Shown: positions 30,329 through 41,971 of the stretch, in pieces
How the letters are laid out: the number at the start of each line of letters is the position of its first letter
Numbering within the stretch: the stretch's first letter is position 1
Source of the DNA: Telmatactis stephensoni
Taxonomy: Eukaryota > Cnidaria > Anthozoa > Actiniaria > Isophelliidae
Reading direction: 5' to 3'
Assembly (NCBI GenBank): GCA_029948255.1
Contig: JALIZF010001521.1
Location: 248,001 to 312,000, forward strand
DNA length: 64,000 nucleotides
Position numbers and translations under genes: made by a program
Notes under the pieces: model-generated
Databases searched by the model: none
Told to the model about the DNA's origin: nothing
The model's input: only the letters and a program-made list of their open reading frames with translations

Positions 30329-31320
30329 AGTACAAACACCAAATGTGTGCAACATTAATAGCACTAAATTGTGCTAAATTAAGCAAATTTTGTTTTCTAT
30401 TGTTTAATTTGTGCTATTTTGTGAATACTAAATTGTGAAAAGTATTGCACATTTTTATCGTTCGTACTCTAAGGTGAAGATATTAAGGCACAATTCAAAA
30501 CTTTTTACCAAGCAGTTTTTGAATAAAATACAAGCTCAAAATATGGAATTTATTGACCAGCTTATCAAAATTTTCCTGTTAGTTTCAGTGTGATTAATTA
30601 GGGAGATACTAAGATACACAAGTGAAGACATTTAGTAACTAAGATTACAATGTAATTTTTTTATTTTACACAACACAAAAATTATGCACAAAAATGCTGA
30701 AAGCCGATTGACCAGAAAATGATATAACTAGTGTATTGATAGCAATGATTTTGTCACTTATGGAGGGCCATGGGATTATGGGTGTGTATACCAACCATCA
30801 TATCATCTGAAACAATGGTTGACATGAATTGTTGTAAACATTAATATAAGTTGATGAGTTATAAAATTGTGATGTGATGCCTTAGTAGCCATCTTGGATG
30901 ATCTTCGATAAAAGATTTCTTATCAGTGTCTTGTTTGTTTATCGTACAAGTCTACCACCTCTGTTTTTTGACTCCCTATAACGGAATTATTACAATAAGA
31001 GAATAAGTGCAACAGGTCCAAATTAGTATACATGAATATATAATTTTGTATCAATCTAATCAAATGTATTCACATTATATTTCAGTTTCTTGCATTGTAT
31101 TTTCCTGCAATGTCTTTCATAAAAATGATTTTTAAATACACTTACTAATGCTGGGCGTTTCCATGTTTGTTCCAATAACCATAATAAAATTTGACAAACA
31201 AAACTTCCGAAGTAAAATAGTACTTGAATTCCATAGGGTTTTTAACCACTTCGCATCTCTCTAATGGGCTGCCAATAAGGTTTCTTGTCAAAAGCTGGTT
31301 CTTCTTTAAAACTTGACCTT

Positions 31321-31641
31321 CTAGTTAATGGCAGAAAATATAAACTTCGCCTTTCGAATATCAGTAATTCTGTATGACACACATGCTTTTGTTTTTACCA
31401 CTTCATGACCAAAGCTGTTTCGCTCGATGGCACCTTTTGACAATATGCTAAACAATTCTCGTGGAATGTCTATTGTAAAATCTCCTCTCCATGGGCTTGA
31501 AAGCTTTGGTGTTTTCCTTAATCGTCTAGTTATTTTAGTATGAATCTTCTTTAGGATGTTAAATATCATCGAACAAGCTGGTACCACTTGCTCCAGGGAG
31601 CGAAACAGATTCTCGCTTTGGTATTTTCTTTCAAGTTGCAT
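31321..31641 (-). CDS. Unassigned ORF, 106 codons
   Basis: ATG-started, basic (KKIHTKITRRLRKTP), ending FIFSAIN. No domain recognised. A spliced or TE-derived fragment is possible. Confidence 0.2.
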   Translation of the reverse strand: MQLERKYQSENLFRSLEQVVPACSMIFNILKKIHTKITRRLRKTPKLSSPWRGDFTIDIPRELFSILSKGAIERNSFGHEVVKTKACVSYRITDIRKAKFIFSAIN

Positions 31642-31995
31642 GACAACATTGTTCAGAGACCTTAAGATCTTTAGCTTCGTCTACATGTTTAAGGCAATCC
31701 ATTTTGAACTTTGAAAAACCCGGCTGCATTACCAGCAAGGGGGGGGGATTAACCTTTGAATTTAGTTTTAGTTCGGCCATCTTGATTTTGACAAAGATGC
31801 ACAACCATCATGCTTTGATAAGCTTGATGTGGTACTAATAACTAATAACTAATTGCTATGATCAATGGTCTAAAGGTCCTTATTGGGTCTTATCCTAATC
31901 AAATCAAATCAATCTTTTAAATTTAAATTCTAAAATTTAACATTAACATTTGTGGATATGTATAAAGTGTTTACTGTGTTGTTCCATAAGACTTT

Positions 31996-32532
31996 CTATT
32001 TAGGTAAATCGTCCTGTAGATATTCAGGGGGTCTCCTAACACGTTGGGGTCTTGGTTGTTGTGGTGTACTGCAAGGTTCCGTTGATGGGGGTACACCTGT
32101 TGCTTGTTGTTCAGAACCGCTGGGCGAGGGTACTTGGATTGCCGGGCTGTTGACCTCGGTAATTTCTACTGGTTCAGGGATGGGAGGTCTCTCTTTGGTG
32201 TTCTTCAAATGGTAACGATTCCTTCTGTAGGTCCCTCCATCTGGTGTTTCGACAAGGTACGACCTATCGTCGAGCCTTGTCGCCACAACTCCCTTCCTCC
32301 ATCTCTTTTCTCCCAACTGGAAGGGTTTCATTCTAACCACTTCACCCTCTTCTAGGGGTAACAGGTCACAAGCACTACGGTTATAGTTCCTAGCTTGCGT
32401 TTCCTGCCGTTTTTTCAGCTCCATTTGTGTCTCTTGGGCCGAGACAACTTCTGATCTAAGCAGAGACTTTGTTGTTGGGAGGAGTGTTCTTGTTCTCCTG
32501 TTCATGAAGCGCTGCACCGGACTAGAGCTCAT
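31996..32532 (-). pseudogene. Integrase C-terminal part of Gypsy 1
   Basis: 178 open codons: NRRTRTLLPTTKSLL, KPFQLGEKRWRKGVV, then YLVETPDGGTYRRNRYHL (a small beta-barrel typical of the region after the integrase core) and a Pro-rich tail ending VRRPPEYLQDDLPK. Confidence 0.85.
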
Positions 32533-32539
32533 GCTTTGC

Positions 32540-33422
32540 GTGGGGGTATTCCTTTACTCCAGGAAGGCTAAGTTTGGATCTGTTCCAGCGTCGCGGGCTT
32601 TTCTCATGAGATCCTTCACCTTCTTAACAGCAGACTCTGCTTTGCCATTGCCTTTGCTGTTGAAAGGGCTGCTGGGGTGATGTTCAACATCCCAATCCTT
32701 CACAAACTTCTGAAATTCAGCTGATGAGAATTGAGGCCCATTGTCGCTGATAAGACGATCGGGGCACCCATACCGGGCGAAATGGCTCCTAAGCTTGTTG
32801 ACCACTGATTTGGTTGAGGAAGATGGTGGCTTATCTACTTCCCAGAAGTTGCTGTAATAATCTACAGTGATGAGGTATTCCTTCTTGTCCAATTCAAACA
32901 TGTCCACACCAACTTGTTCCCATGGTCATGTCGGAAGCTGGTGGGGCATCAAAGTCTCCATCTGCTGACTGTTCTCATTTGTACGGCATGTCTCACATAC
33001 TGCTACCATTTCTTTGATTCAGCAGACATTCCTGGCCAAAAAACCGTTTTGCAGGCTTGTCTGAGACACGATTCCGTGCCCAGATGTGATGCATGTAGCT
33101 TTGTTTTCATATCATGGCACAGTCGGGTTGGTACAACTATACTTTGTCCACGAAAGATGACGCCATCCTGGAGCGCCAACTCGTCCCTTACACTGGAGTA
33201 CGGGGTTACTTCTGCTGGTACGTCTTTCCGTTCTTCTGGCCAGCCAGTGAGGATCACATCCTTAAGAGCTTGTAGTGTTCTATCTTCCTTAGTTGCCTGC
33301 TGTATCTCCCTTAGCTTTGAGTTGGAGACTGGTAAAAACCCTGGCAGCACAAACGTGTTCAAATTCTGCTCCCGAGGGATGTTCCGACATAGGTAGGTAT
33401 GTCCCAGACAGGGTGTCTGCAA
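32540..33422 (-). pseudogene. Integrase zinc-binding and core domains of Gypsy 1
   Basis: The zinc-binding part shows HASHLGTESCLRQACKTVFW and GM; further Cys follow after a frameshift. The core (32907-32554) has the first Asp in MDMFELDKKEYLITVDYYS, the second in LISDNGPQFSSAEF and the Glu in GNGKAESAVKK, a D,D-35-E type set. Frames change at about 33003 and 32910. The integrase inserts the cDNA; this copy is broken. Confidence 0.85.
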
Positions 33423-33836
33423 GGTGCATATCCTTCCCGCACCTGTATTGTACGTCGAAGGAATACTTTTGAAGCCGCATCATCATACCTTGGAGACGCT
33501 TCGGTGCAGAGGCGAGAGGCTTTTGAGAATTGACTAGAGTGGCTTGTGGTCACTTTGCACTCTGAAATTCCATCCATACGTGCAGTGGTTAAACTTCTCC
33601 AGCGCGAAAACAATGGCAAGCATTTCTTTTTCGATCTGTGTGTATCTCTGCTCCGTTGGAGTTAATGCTCTGCTGACGTATGCGATCGGTTGGCCATTCT
33701 GCATTAGTGCTGCACCTAGACCTTTTGTGCTAGCATCACACTGGACTTGCAGCTCCAGGTTGGGCTCGAAATAGGCCAAAACTGGTGCATCTGTCACCAG
33801 TTTCTTGATCTCCTTGAGGGAGTTCTCTTGTTCGTC
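33289..33836 (-). pseudogene. RNase H region of Gypsy 1
   Basis: LQVQCDASTKGLGAALMQNG, AYVSRALTPTEQRYTQIEKE, VQSDHKPL; continues in a shifted frame to QYRCGKDMHLADTLS. The catalytic Asp and Glu are visible. Several frameshifts. Confidence 0.85.
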
Positions 33837-33839
33837 TGT

Positions 33840-34988
33840 TCACCGGAATTCTGTGTCGAGTCGGGCGAGTCTGCGCAGGGGCTCCATCTTGTCTGCAAGT
33901 CTTGGTAGGAATCTGGCAAGATAGTTCACAAAGCCATTTAGGCGCTGTATGCCCTCGGCATCTTCAGGGTGTGGCATCTCAAGGACTGCTCTGGCTTTCT
34001 CAGGGTCAATTTTCAGACCTTCGCTTGTGAAGGCATGGCCCATAAAAGTAACTTCTTTGATTCTCAGCCTTAACTTGTTCTTGTTAAGGGCAATTCCACG
34101 TTCTCTGCATCTTTCAAGCAAGGCTTCTAGTTTGCGATCATGATCCTCGTTGGCTTCCTCTTCTGTCTCACCAACACCATAGACTAGAATGCCGTCGGTT
34201 ATGTTCAAAAGTCCATCTAGCCTATCTAGTGCCTGATTCACTTGCTTTTGGAATATCTCGCTCAATGCACACAAACCAAATGGCAGCCTGTTCCATTTGT
34301 ACCTACCAAAGGGGGTGGAAAACGTTGTAAGCAAGCTGGACTCCTCATCCAAAACACAGTGCCAGTAGCCTGCAGTCAGATCCACGGTGGAGAACACTTT
34401 TGCACGTGATAGCTCTGGTAGCAAATCATCCAGCACCGGCAGTTGATACGTTTCTCGCTTCAATGCCTGGTTCAGATGTCGGGGGTCAATGCAAACTCTT
34501 AGTTGACCTGACTTTTTGGTGGTTACAACAACACTGCTCACCCAGCTTGTAGGCTCGTCTACTGCAGCAAGAACTCCTAGCTTCTCCAGACGGTCAAGCT
34601 CGTCTTTAAACTTTGTCTTTAATGCTGTAGGGACTCGTCGAGGTGGCGTTATAACTGATTGTGCGGTTTCATCAACCTGCAGATGTACTGTTCCAGGAAG
34701 GGTTCCAAGTTCTCTGGAGAACACATCATCATAGCGTTGTATAAGATCATCCTTAAGTAACACGTGGTCGACATCTTCACTGACCTTCACATGAGGGGGT
34801 GGAACTGCAATAAAATTATCTGCATGCACAGTGAGTAGCTTCATTTGCTGCACAGTGCATGCACCAATTATCAGTGTCAGGTTGTCGTTTACAACAACAA
34901 ACTCGGCTGAAAACTTCTTTCCACTCTTGGGATTTTTAACAATCAAACATGTGACTCCAAGCGGCTTTAGTTCCGTTCCGTTCCACAT
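33840..34988 (-). pseudogene. Reverse transcriptase of Gypsy 1, catalytic box altered
   Basis: 382 open codons: PRRVPTALKTKFKDELDRLE, VVTTKKSGQLRVCIDPRHLN, FSTVDLTAGYWHCVLDE, RYKWNRLPFGLCALSEIFQ. Where Ty3/Gypsy RTs have a (Y/F)xDD box before ILVYG, this copy has LLNITDGILVYG, so the aromatic residue and the second Asp are lost. The N-terminal part (SAEFVVVNDNLTLIIGA) is the end of the protease. Inactive as read. Confidence 0.9.
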
Positions 34989-35070
34989 TTTTAGGGTTTT
35001 CGTAGTAGACTGTATGTCACTTCCGTTGGCATGTTTCTTAGTGATGATGTTTACAGACGGGCCACAGTCA
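34900..35070 (-). pseudogene. Aspartic protease of Gypsy 1
   Basis: The frame before MWNGTELKPLG reads FQIDCGPSVNIITKKH, with D-C-G in place of the usual D-T/S-G, and later LIIGA. It links the zinc-knuckle frame to RT with a frame change near 35050. Confidence 0.6.
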
Positions 35071-35362
35071 ATTTGAAAGCTGACCTTTCATTTAATTTCC
35101 ATCTCTGTGTAAACAATTTTTTTTTGAAACCAGAGTCTTCATTAATGGCATTGATATTAGGATTCAACTCTTTTGTTGTGATACCGGAAAGAAAATCGTA
35201 ACCACTGTCCTCGCTGTCATCACTGTCATCACGATCGTACTCTTGTTGCGAAATTCCGTGTATACCGCGTTGGTCTTGTTTTCGGCACATTTTCGCGAAG
35301 TGATTTCTGCCGTTACACTTCTGGCATCGTTGTTGCCACGCTGGGCAGAGTTCCTTTTGCAT
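35051..35362 (-). pseudogene. Nucleocapsid zinc knuckle of Gypsy 1
   Basis: CQKCNGRNHFAKMC is a C-x2-C-x4-H-x4-C knuckle, followed by an acidic stretch (DRDDSDDSEDSGYD). Confidence 0.85.
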
Positions 35363-35482
35363 CAGGTGTTTTCGTATAATTTACACTCTCAGGGTCGTTT
35401 ATCGTGGTTTCTGGGCACTTGTTTTTCTACATTCCAATCATTCTTTTGATTTCCAACAGATTTCCGGTCACGTCTCGGCTGT

Positions 35483-36082
35483 TCAACAACTCGATTTACT
35501 GCTGGCTCCTGAGATATTTTTAAGATGAGCTGCTGCTGCCTCTGAACTTCGGCACAAATCGATGCATTTTTTTAGATATAAACTTCTTTCTTGCAACAAC
35601 CGCTTACGTATGCTTTGGTTGTACACACCGAGGACAATACGATCTCTGAGTAAGCTTTCTGACAAGCATTCACAAAAACCACATGTTTTGGCAAGCGATC
35701 TCAAGGCGGCTACGTACGCGTCGATAGTTTCGTTTGGTTCTTGTGATCTGCTGTTAAAGACATATCGCTCATATGTCTCGTTGACTTCACCGATCGTGAA
35801 CTCGTCAAATTTTTTGATAATTTTGCTCAGGTTTTTTCGCTTGGCATCACTCGCGAAAGATAGGCCATTAAAAATATTTCGACCACCAGGGGCAATACAA
35901 TGCAGAAATAACGCTACCTGGTATTCCTCGGCTTGAGCTTTGAGGTTTGTAATGATACTCTAATTCCCCCAAATTTGTTTGTAAGACTTCCAGTTGTCAG
36001 CAATATTGCCATTGACTTGGAGATGACCAGGGGGCTTTATCCCTTGAATCAGTGGAGGTTGTGAGGGCGGTTTGTCTGCCAT
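35483..36082 (-). pseudogene. gag capsid region of Gypsy 1
   Basis: ATG at 36082 (MADKPPSQPPLIQGIKPPGH). A stop follows at about 35960, then the frame reads on through YQVALFLHCIAPGGRNIFNG, NETIDAYVAALRSLAKTCGF and LLRDRIVLGVYNQSIRKRLL, the typical helical capsid pattern of Ty3/Gypsy gag. Ends at 35483. Confidence 0.85.
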
Positions 36083-36144
36083 TTAGCATCTATCAATCAT
36101 ACACTTGCAACTTTCGGCGTCTTAGGTTCAGAACGTTGCCACCA

Positions 36145-36281
36145 TGTTGCAATACTCTCAGACTACAGTGGAGCTGAATCTCTTTTTGACTGCCTTTATT
36201 ACACGTACTAACTCAATACAGATATTTGATACCTAGTATGTCACTTATGCAAGGTTGCGTGACGCATGGTATATTGTAACA
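36145..36281 (-). repeat. 5' LTR of Gypsy 1 (137 bp)
   Basis: On the minus strand it starts TGTTACAATATACC and ends TATTGCAACA (TG...CA). It is followed immediately by TGGTGGCAACGTTCTGAAC, a likely primer-binding region, and 62 bp later by the gag ATG. Only one LTR is found. Confidence 0.7.
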
Positions 36282-36484
36282 TACATATAATTACATTCTT
36301 TCTATTTCTAATATAGCAAAGAAATCCCATGTTATGCATTGCAGATTCTAAGCTTTCTTCAAATAAATTATATTATTCCATGGGTTAATAAGTTCATGCT
36401 TATATATGAATAAAGCCTATCCCCTACCACATTTATGTTTTCCCCTGGCTATGCCCCACAAAACTATGAAGATGTGCTGCTGCT

Positions 36485-36595
36485 TTTCCTGAAGCTTGTT
36501 TACTAGACAAGGCAATAATTAAACATACCTGAGTTTCGGGTGTTAAGGCTGTGGGCAAAGGGATCCACAACCGCTTCATTAAAACTTCTATATGT
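36485..36595 (-). repeat. Possible B-type Ngaro terminal repeat fragment
   Basis: CCTGAAGCTTGTTTACT, a GGCTGTGGGCAAAGGGATCCACAACC hairpin-like segment and CTTCATTAAAACTTC follow the same order as B1 of Ngaro copy 2. It sits exactly where the Gypsy 2 integrase stops. Similarity is partial; low confidence. Confidence 0.35.
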
Positions 36596-36596
36596 G

Positions 36597-37807
36597 CCAT
36601 GGTCTCGATGGTATCTTGCTTTGTAATAGTGGCTGTTTTTGGTTGCTTGGTAGAAATTATTGGCACGTTGGGCGTGGTCGGGTAAGCTTGTCAATGTCAT
36701 CGTTCATGTTTCTCCAGTAAACTGCTGATCTTGCTCAGAGCTTGTTTTTTTTTTCTGCTCCTTGGTGATTAGCATGTAGTTTGTCCATAATTCTCTCTGC
36801 ATGGTGGAGAGGATTATGATTCTCTGTACTTTGGTAAGGATGCCGTTGTCAATGGTGATTTCATCTCTGAAGGACCAGTACGGTTTCAATATGTTTGACA
36901 CTTGTTTAATTGCCGTTGGCCAACCTTCATACACTATTTGCTTTGGGTATGTCAGCTCTTGATCTGTGTCTGTGTTAATTCTTATTCGCTCAATCATCTC
37001 GGTGCTGAACTGAGGATAGATCTCTTCTGTTGGCTGATGAGAGCGCATCAGCCAGCAGCATCTCTTTTCCTGGGATGTATCTGATATTGAAATCGTATGG
37101 TTGCAATCTCAATAACATTCGCTGTAGCCGTGGTGGGGCTATTGTGAGGTGTTTTAGATGTATGCTTTCCAGTGGCATGTGATCGGATTGTACTACGAAT
37201 GAGCGGCCAAACAGGTATGTGTGGAAACGCTCGCATCCATAAACCACTACCGGCGAGTAGCTCTCTCTCGATGTTTGCCTGCATAACGTGTTTCAACGTC
37301 AGTTAGTACTTTACTGGCAAATGCTATAGGCTTGGCATCCTGCATGAGGGCTGCTCCAAGGCCTTTTGTCGAGGTGTCTACTTGAAGCGTTACATCTTTG
37401 TCATCGTCGAAGTAAGTGAGGGTGATTTCTTCGCTTATTGAGTTCTTGATTTTTTCGAAAGCGGATTGATAGCTAGCATTCCACTAGAAGGGCGTGTTGT
37501 CCTTCAATAATTCTCTTAGAGGGGCGATGAGGATGCTCAGGTTTGTGATGAATGGCGACATGTAGGTGGCTAATCCGAGGAACGTTTGCAGTTCCCGGCG
37601 ATCTACCGGTTCTGTCATCTGCTTCAGCGCTGATACCTTTGCGGGATCGGGTTGGATACCGTTCTCACTGCAGATGATGCCATAGAACTTTATCTTGTTT
37701 TGTTTAATGTGGCACTTGTCTGGGTTCAGTTTAAGACCTGTTCCTTTGCATTTCTCGACCATCGCCTTTAAGTGGGTGTCATGCTCTACTTCTGTTTTTC
37801 CATACAC
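36597..37807 (-). pseudogene. Ty3/Gypsy fragment 2 (RT thumb, RNase H, integrase N-terminus)
   Basis: The RT end (KLNPDKCHIKQNKIKFYGII, LQTFLGLATYMSPFI) is followed by RNase H (VTLQVDTSTKGLGAALMQD, VQSDHMPLESI, YIPGKEMLLADALS), a linker (YWSFRDEITIDNGIL) and the start of integrase (NMNDDIDKL, PTCQ, QFLPSNQKQPLLQ-like text at 36600-36720). It is of the K02A2.6-type branch by general appearance and is a different lineage from Gypsy 1. It is truncated at both ends, with frameshifts at about 37250, 37050 and 36705. Confidence 0.85.
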
Positions 37808-38385
37808 CTAATCTCAGTCCACTAAGAGATGCAAACTGAAATATTGATACATCTAGCAGTTCCATTACTGACATAGGAATCTTGGTGCAATCCCCAGTGA
37901 CTTCACATCCTTGTTTCGACTTCTTTCCTTTCCGTGTAGCTTTAATTAGCTTTAAATACCCTTAAAACGAAGCACTGATGGAGAGAGGGGAGTAAAATGA
38001 GCGCACCGTCGACCTCAGGTTTGTCAGTTGAATTGCAACGTTAAATATGGTCACTTTACTTTACTTTACTTTTACTTTGTACGTGCCAGTTATTGTAGAG
38101 GACGCCATTTGTGATAGTATGAAGACAGTTGTGGAGTGACGGAAAGGAAGTGCCACAGGGAATCCACATTTGAAAAAAAACCGTTATATAGGGTAGATGG
38201 GCACTTTTTTCTTCTTCGTGTTGTCTCTGGCAGTGGTAAATTACTGTGCGCTTTATGTGTTTTTAATGCTTTTTGAAGATGAATAAACTTAAATATTAAA
38301 TATGAACTAGACAGTTGGCTGTCGCAATAGCCAATAAGACAAGATTGTTCACAACTACACAGATAACCAAATTACCAAACGCACC
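37808..38385. other. Spacer, nothing recognised
   Basis: Contains a short TTTACTTTAC simple repeat (about 38047-38075). No gene seen. Confidence 0.5.
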
Positions 38386-38970
38386 ATGCATACTGGAATA
38401 CTAGCCTTTCTGAGACCGCTTTATGATATTGCCGTTTGGCAATTCTGCATCCTGAGTAACTTCATAAAAGTTGAAATGAAGAAGAAGGACACATCAAAGA
38501 AGCTAGCAGATCGAAAACCTGTCCTCTCGCTCACCATGCAAGTTAAAATTGCAAACATCATGTGTAAACTGTTAACAATGGCAACCTTTTGCCATCTACT
38601 AAAACATTTTGAATCAGATGAAGTAAAAAGTGCAACAGGTGGATGGAAAGTTGGCAGTCCAGCCACAGAAGAACTCACAGAATGGTGCCAAGACCAATGG
38701 CGAAGAAAGCAACCAGTCCTTCCAAAGTCAGAATTTAGATGCTCATACATGTGCACACCACTATTTAGTGAGTTTGTACCATTGTGCTATCAATGTGGAG
38801 AACCATGCCCTAACTGTTCCAAGGAACTAGGTCGAAGCCTCCCACCAGAGATGCAAATGGCGATTGCCTTGAAAAACTTTGAAATTCACGCACAAAACCA
38901 GGAAGAAGCAGAGGAAGTGGTGCAGCCCACACTGAAACTTATGTGTTTAAGGAGCCGAGTAAAGCAGTGA
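38386..38970 (+). CDS. Uncharacterised 194-residue protein with Cys cluster
   Basis: ATG at 38386 in a reasonable context (CGCACCATGC), open for 194 codons to TGA at 38968. Hydrophobic N-terminus (GILAFLRPLYDIAVWQFCIL), a Lys-rich stretch, then helices. The C-terminal third has LCYQCGEPCPNCSKEL, a C-x2-C-x3-C-x2-C cluster that could bind zinc. No family recognised. It is one of the longer undamaged frames here that I cannot tie to a mobile element. Confidence 0.4.
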   Translation: MHTGILAFLRPLYDIAVWQFCILSNFIKVEMKKKDTSKKLADRKPVLSLTMQVKIANIMCKLLTMATFCHLLKHFESDEVKSATGGWKVGSPATEELTEWCQDQWRRKQPVLPKSEFRCSYMCTPLFSEFVPLCYQCGEPCPNCSKELGRSLPPEMQMAIALKNFEIHAQNQEEAEEVVQPTLKLMCLRSRVKQ

Positions 38971-40628
38971 GCCAAGGACACATTTCTTATCTTGAGCCTT
39001 GAAAAATTAATCTTATCTTATTATTCAAATGTAAAACTATTTCTTGTTATAAGGCTTCCTATCGACCTGATCTCAGGATAAAAAGACAAAACATTTTTAC
39101 TTGAAATAAGGAAAGGATGAAATTTGCAAGTCAACGTGTCCAGAAATACATAGTCTGTGTCCCTGGCTCTGATGTTCCCCGAGAGCCAGCTACTCAGGCT
39201 AAGAAATACATGTTTGCACATATGGAATGCATCTATTTAAGAATGAGTCCGTGGGTATCAGGCAGACCCGCTACATGCCATCTCACCGATTTCAGTGAAA
39301 CTCAGCCAGTTTGAAGTGTCTACCCCAAAACTCAAAAAGACAAACTGGTGTCAATTTGGGATTTTTCAGGGGGGAGACAGACCACCCCCAAGGGAAATGC
39401 TTTAATATCAGGTAAAAGTAGAAAGCTCTCAGAAAATCTGTATTAAACCTATGGCAATGAGAGTTAATATACACAATGGTACATCGTCAATAAATGCAAG
39501 GAACAAGTTTTGGTCAATTTGATTGACAGCTTGTCAATCAGTGCACGTGAATATGAGACCATTCAAAAATGTGCTGATTTTGAGATCAAATATCTCGTCT
39601 TGCCAGAAAGATATGACACCAATTATAATGTTTTCTTTTTATCAAGCCTTTCCTCTCTAAAAAACGTGAAAACGATTTTTGGGTGCTGCCGTATTTTCGC
39701 CACAGATGCCATATAAAAACTTACGAAAATAGATGGACATTTTCTAGGTGGTTATACAAGAATAATAATTACAAAGGGTAATCAATGCTGAAAATTTAGA
39801 CATTTTGAGCCTGACGGATTTTACGTTTATTAAAGGATACGTATCACCAAAATTATAATGCTTTTGACTTGGTGTTTGCAATTTTCAAGATATGCTCACA
39901 CAGTCAGCTACAGGCTTTAATTTTGCTAAAGATAAAATATACACAAGTCTTTCATTCAAGTGTTTAATATTACAAAATGTTTACAAGATGTTTATAGCTT
40001 GAGGAGATTTTTGGAGCTACGTGCCAAGGTTGACAAGCGTGGAATTGAAACACAAGACAGAAATTCCATATTATCGTTTACTTGTGCTGGCCCTAAGATG
40101 AGAAACTCTGCTTTTAGTTAGTTACAAAGGCTCTAAAACGCCTTTTTAAATTGACACACTTGCAAAAAAAATGGTCAAAATTCTATGTTTATGAATTGTG
40201 ACTTTTTCCCCCTAAGCAATGTTGTCCACTGGTCAGATTTAAGGGTGGGAGACTTTTCTCACTTCAACATTGAATAGGGGGAGGGGGGAATGACTGAATA
40301 AAACAAACTTAGTTGCCAGTGAGGAGCAACTTAGTAAGATAGGTCCTTTCCTTCCACAAATGTGTCATTCAAAAAGGCGCCGATTGTAGCTCATAGATCC
40401 AAAAAGTTCCAGAAATTCCAGAAAAAAAAAGACTAGTTGTTTCTTAGAGTAACTTACCGCCATCCATAATTTCCAATCAGAACTAGTACGTGTTGCGTGA
40501 CCTGATTACCTTTGATATTAAAGAATGAGCTTTTCTCACCCCTTGCGTGATTAATTTTTTCCCATTAGCAACAATAATATGATTTATACTCTTTTCACTT
40601 CTGAATGAGTATAAAGTATTTAGTATAG
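38971..40628. other. Spacer with no recognised gene
   Basis: Several 60-68-codon frames on both strands, none convincing; AT-rich DNA without repeats I could name. Confidence 0.45.
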
Positions 40629-40788
40629 GTAATCACACGGTTTCGAGTTCAATTTGGGATTAATTCGCACGAGTGTGTTTTTCAAAGAGTTGAAATTGCA
40701 CGAGACCGTAGGTCGAGTGCAATTTCAGCTCTTTGAAAAACACACGAGTGTGAATTATCCCAAATTGAACGAGAAACCGTGTGATTAC
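40629..40788. repeat. 160-bp near-perfect palindrome
   Basis: From GTAATCACACGGTTTCGAGT at the left to its complement at the right, with the centre at GACCGTAGGTC near 40708-40718. Only a few mismatches. Probably a MITE; it could extrude as a hairpin. The plus-strand frame 40654-40857 through it is considered chance. Confidence 0.85.
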
Positions 40789-41735
40789 TTAGTTAATAAT
40801 AACAATGAAAAATTTGTCACAACTCGACAAAAGTTTGATCACTCGGTCAATCGGTGAACAGACAGTCAACCAACTAAGTTGTTTTGCAGCTTAAGAAAAC
40901 TCTAAACTTTCTTTTTTCTATAGCTAAAGGCCAAAAATGTTCTTTTTTCCCGAGGAAAGTTTATCAAATCAAAAATGAATCGCTTAAAATTTTAAAAACT
41001 TACAGTTTTGACGAGTCTAGCCAGTCAACCTTCTATGTCAGTACAATTTCTGAAGTCAAATCTTTACGGTAGCAAAATCTGTATCTATCTTTTCTCTTCT
41101 GTCCAAATGAGGATAAAACTATAAGTTCTTATATTTCCAGGTTTTCAAATACCATCGTGGATATTTCAAGAGAAAAAACTGAGTCTGTTCATTTTATATT
41201 GTGCAAATCTTGCAAATCTTGAAAGTTTGCTGACGAGTTTAGCAAATGGCGGCTGAATCTGTCTTCGTACCAAAAAGCAGTTTTGGGCTTTTTTTCTTTG
41301 TAAAGATAGAGTCTAGGCTCCTTCACTTGACAACGTTAGACTCCCAAAAGTGAAAAAAAACTTTCTTTATAATCCATCGAGGTAATAAACACAGATACTC
41401 CAGTTTACTGCACTAAATTTGTCAGAGCTTCACTTCACTTTGACTGGCTGACAATCGCTTTTGATTGAATGGCGAGACATTTGGCAACGCACGCTGTTTG
41501 AATGTACAAATTCCCGCCAAAAATACTGGCGATAGTGAGTCAGAAAATATTTTTTGACGTATGGATATTTCTTTGTTTTTTGTTTGGTACTATCAATTTT
41601 TACGGCAGTGCAATTACTTTTTTAATTTGCACTGTAGTGCAATTACTTTTTCCTGCCGTGTTAATGATTAACATCGCTGCTCTCAACCAATCAGAATCGA
41701 GTAAATTTTTCATGTATATTATTAATAGCTAAACT
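40789..41735. other. Possible further MITE, no gene
   Basis: TTAATAATAACAATGAAAAATTT (40792) and an inverted AAATTTTTCATGTATATTATTAAT (about 41704-41727) might be ends of a roughly 940-bp element. Near 41610-41650 GCAGTGCAATTACTTTTT-type text is directly repeated around TGCACTGTAGTGCA. Confidence 0.3.
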
Positions 41736-41971
41736 GCATTGTCACAATAAACAGCAGGACAACAAAGTAGGTGGTGGGCATCTCATTTATAGATTCCCAA
41801 AAACTGTTGTGAGACCACAGTCGGCCTTTTAATTTAACAGGTTTACAATTTTCTACATATTCTACAGGTTTGTCCTGTATTAAATTCTCACAATACTCCT
41901 CATTCTGTCAATTTATCATCATATATATCAATTTGAAAATACTTAACTTTTGCTAACCTCTCAGCAGCCTT

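Larger units (their letters stand above)
29275..31320. other. Spacer with two MITEs and no recognised gene
   Basis: About 2 kb of AT-rich DNA. Besides the MITEs at 29806 and 30218 nothing coding or structural was recognised. Confidence 0.5.
31996..36281 (-). mobile_element. Ty3/Gypsy LTR retrotransposon 1, decayed, 3' LTR missing
   Basis: The order is 5' LTR, gag, zinc knuckle, protease, RT, RNase H, integrase, C-terminal tail, the Ty3/Gypsy arrangement. Every frame has been broken at least once. The matching 3' LTR is not found downstream of 31996, so the 3' end is truncated or replaced. Confidence 0.9.
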
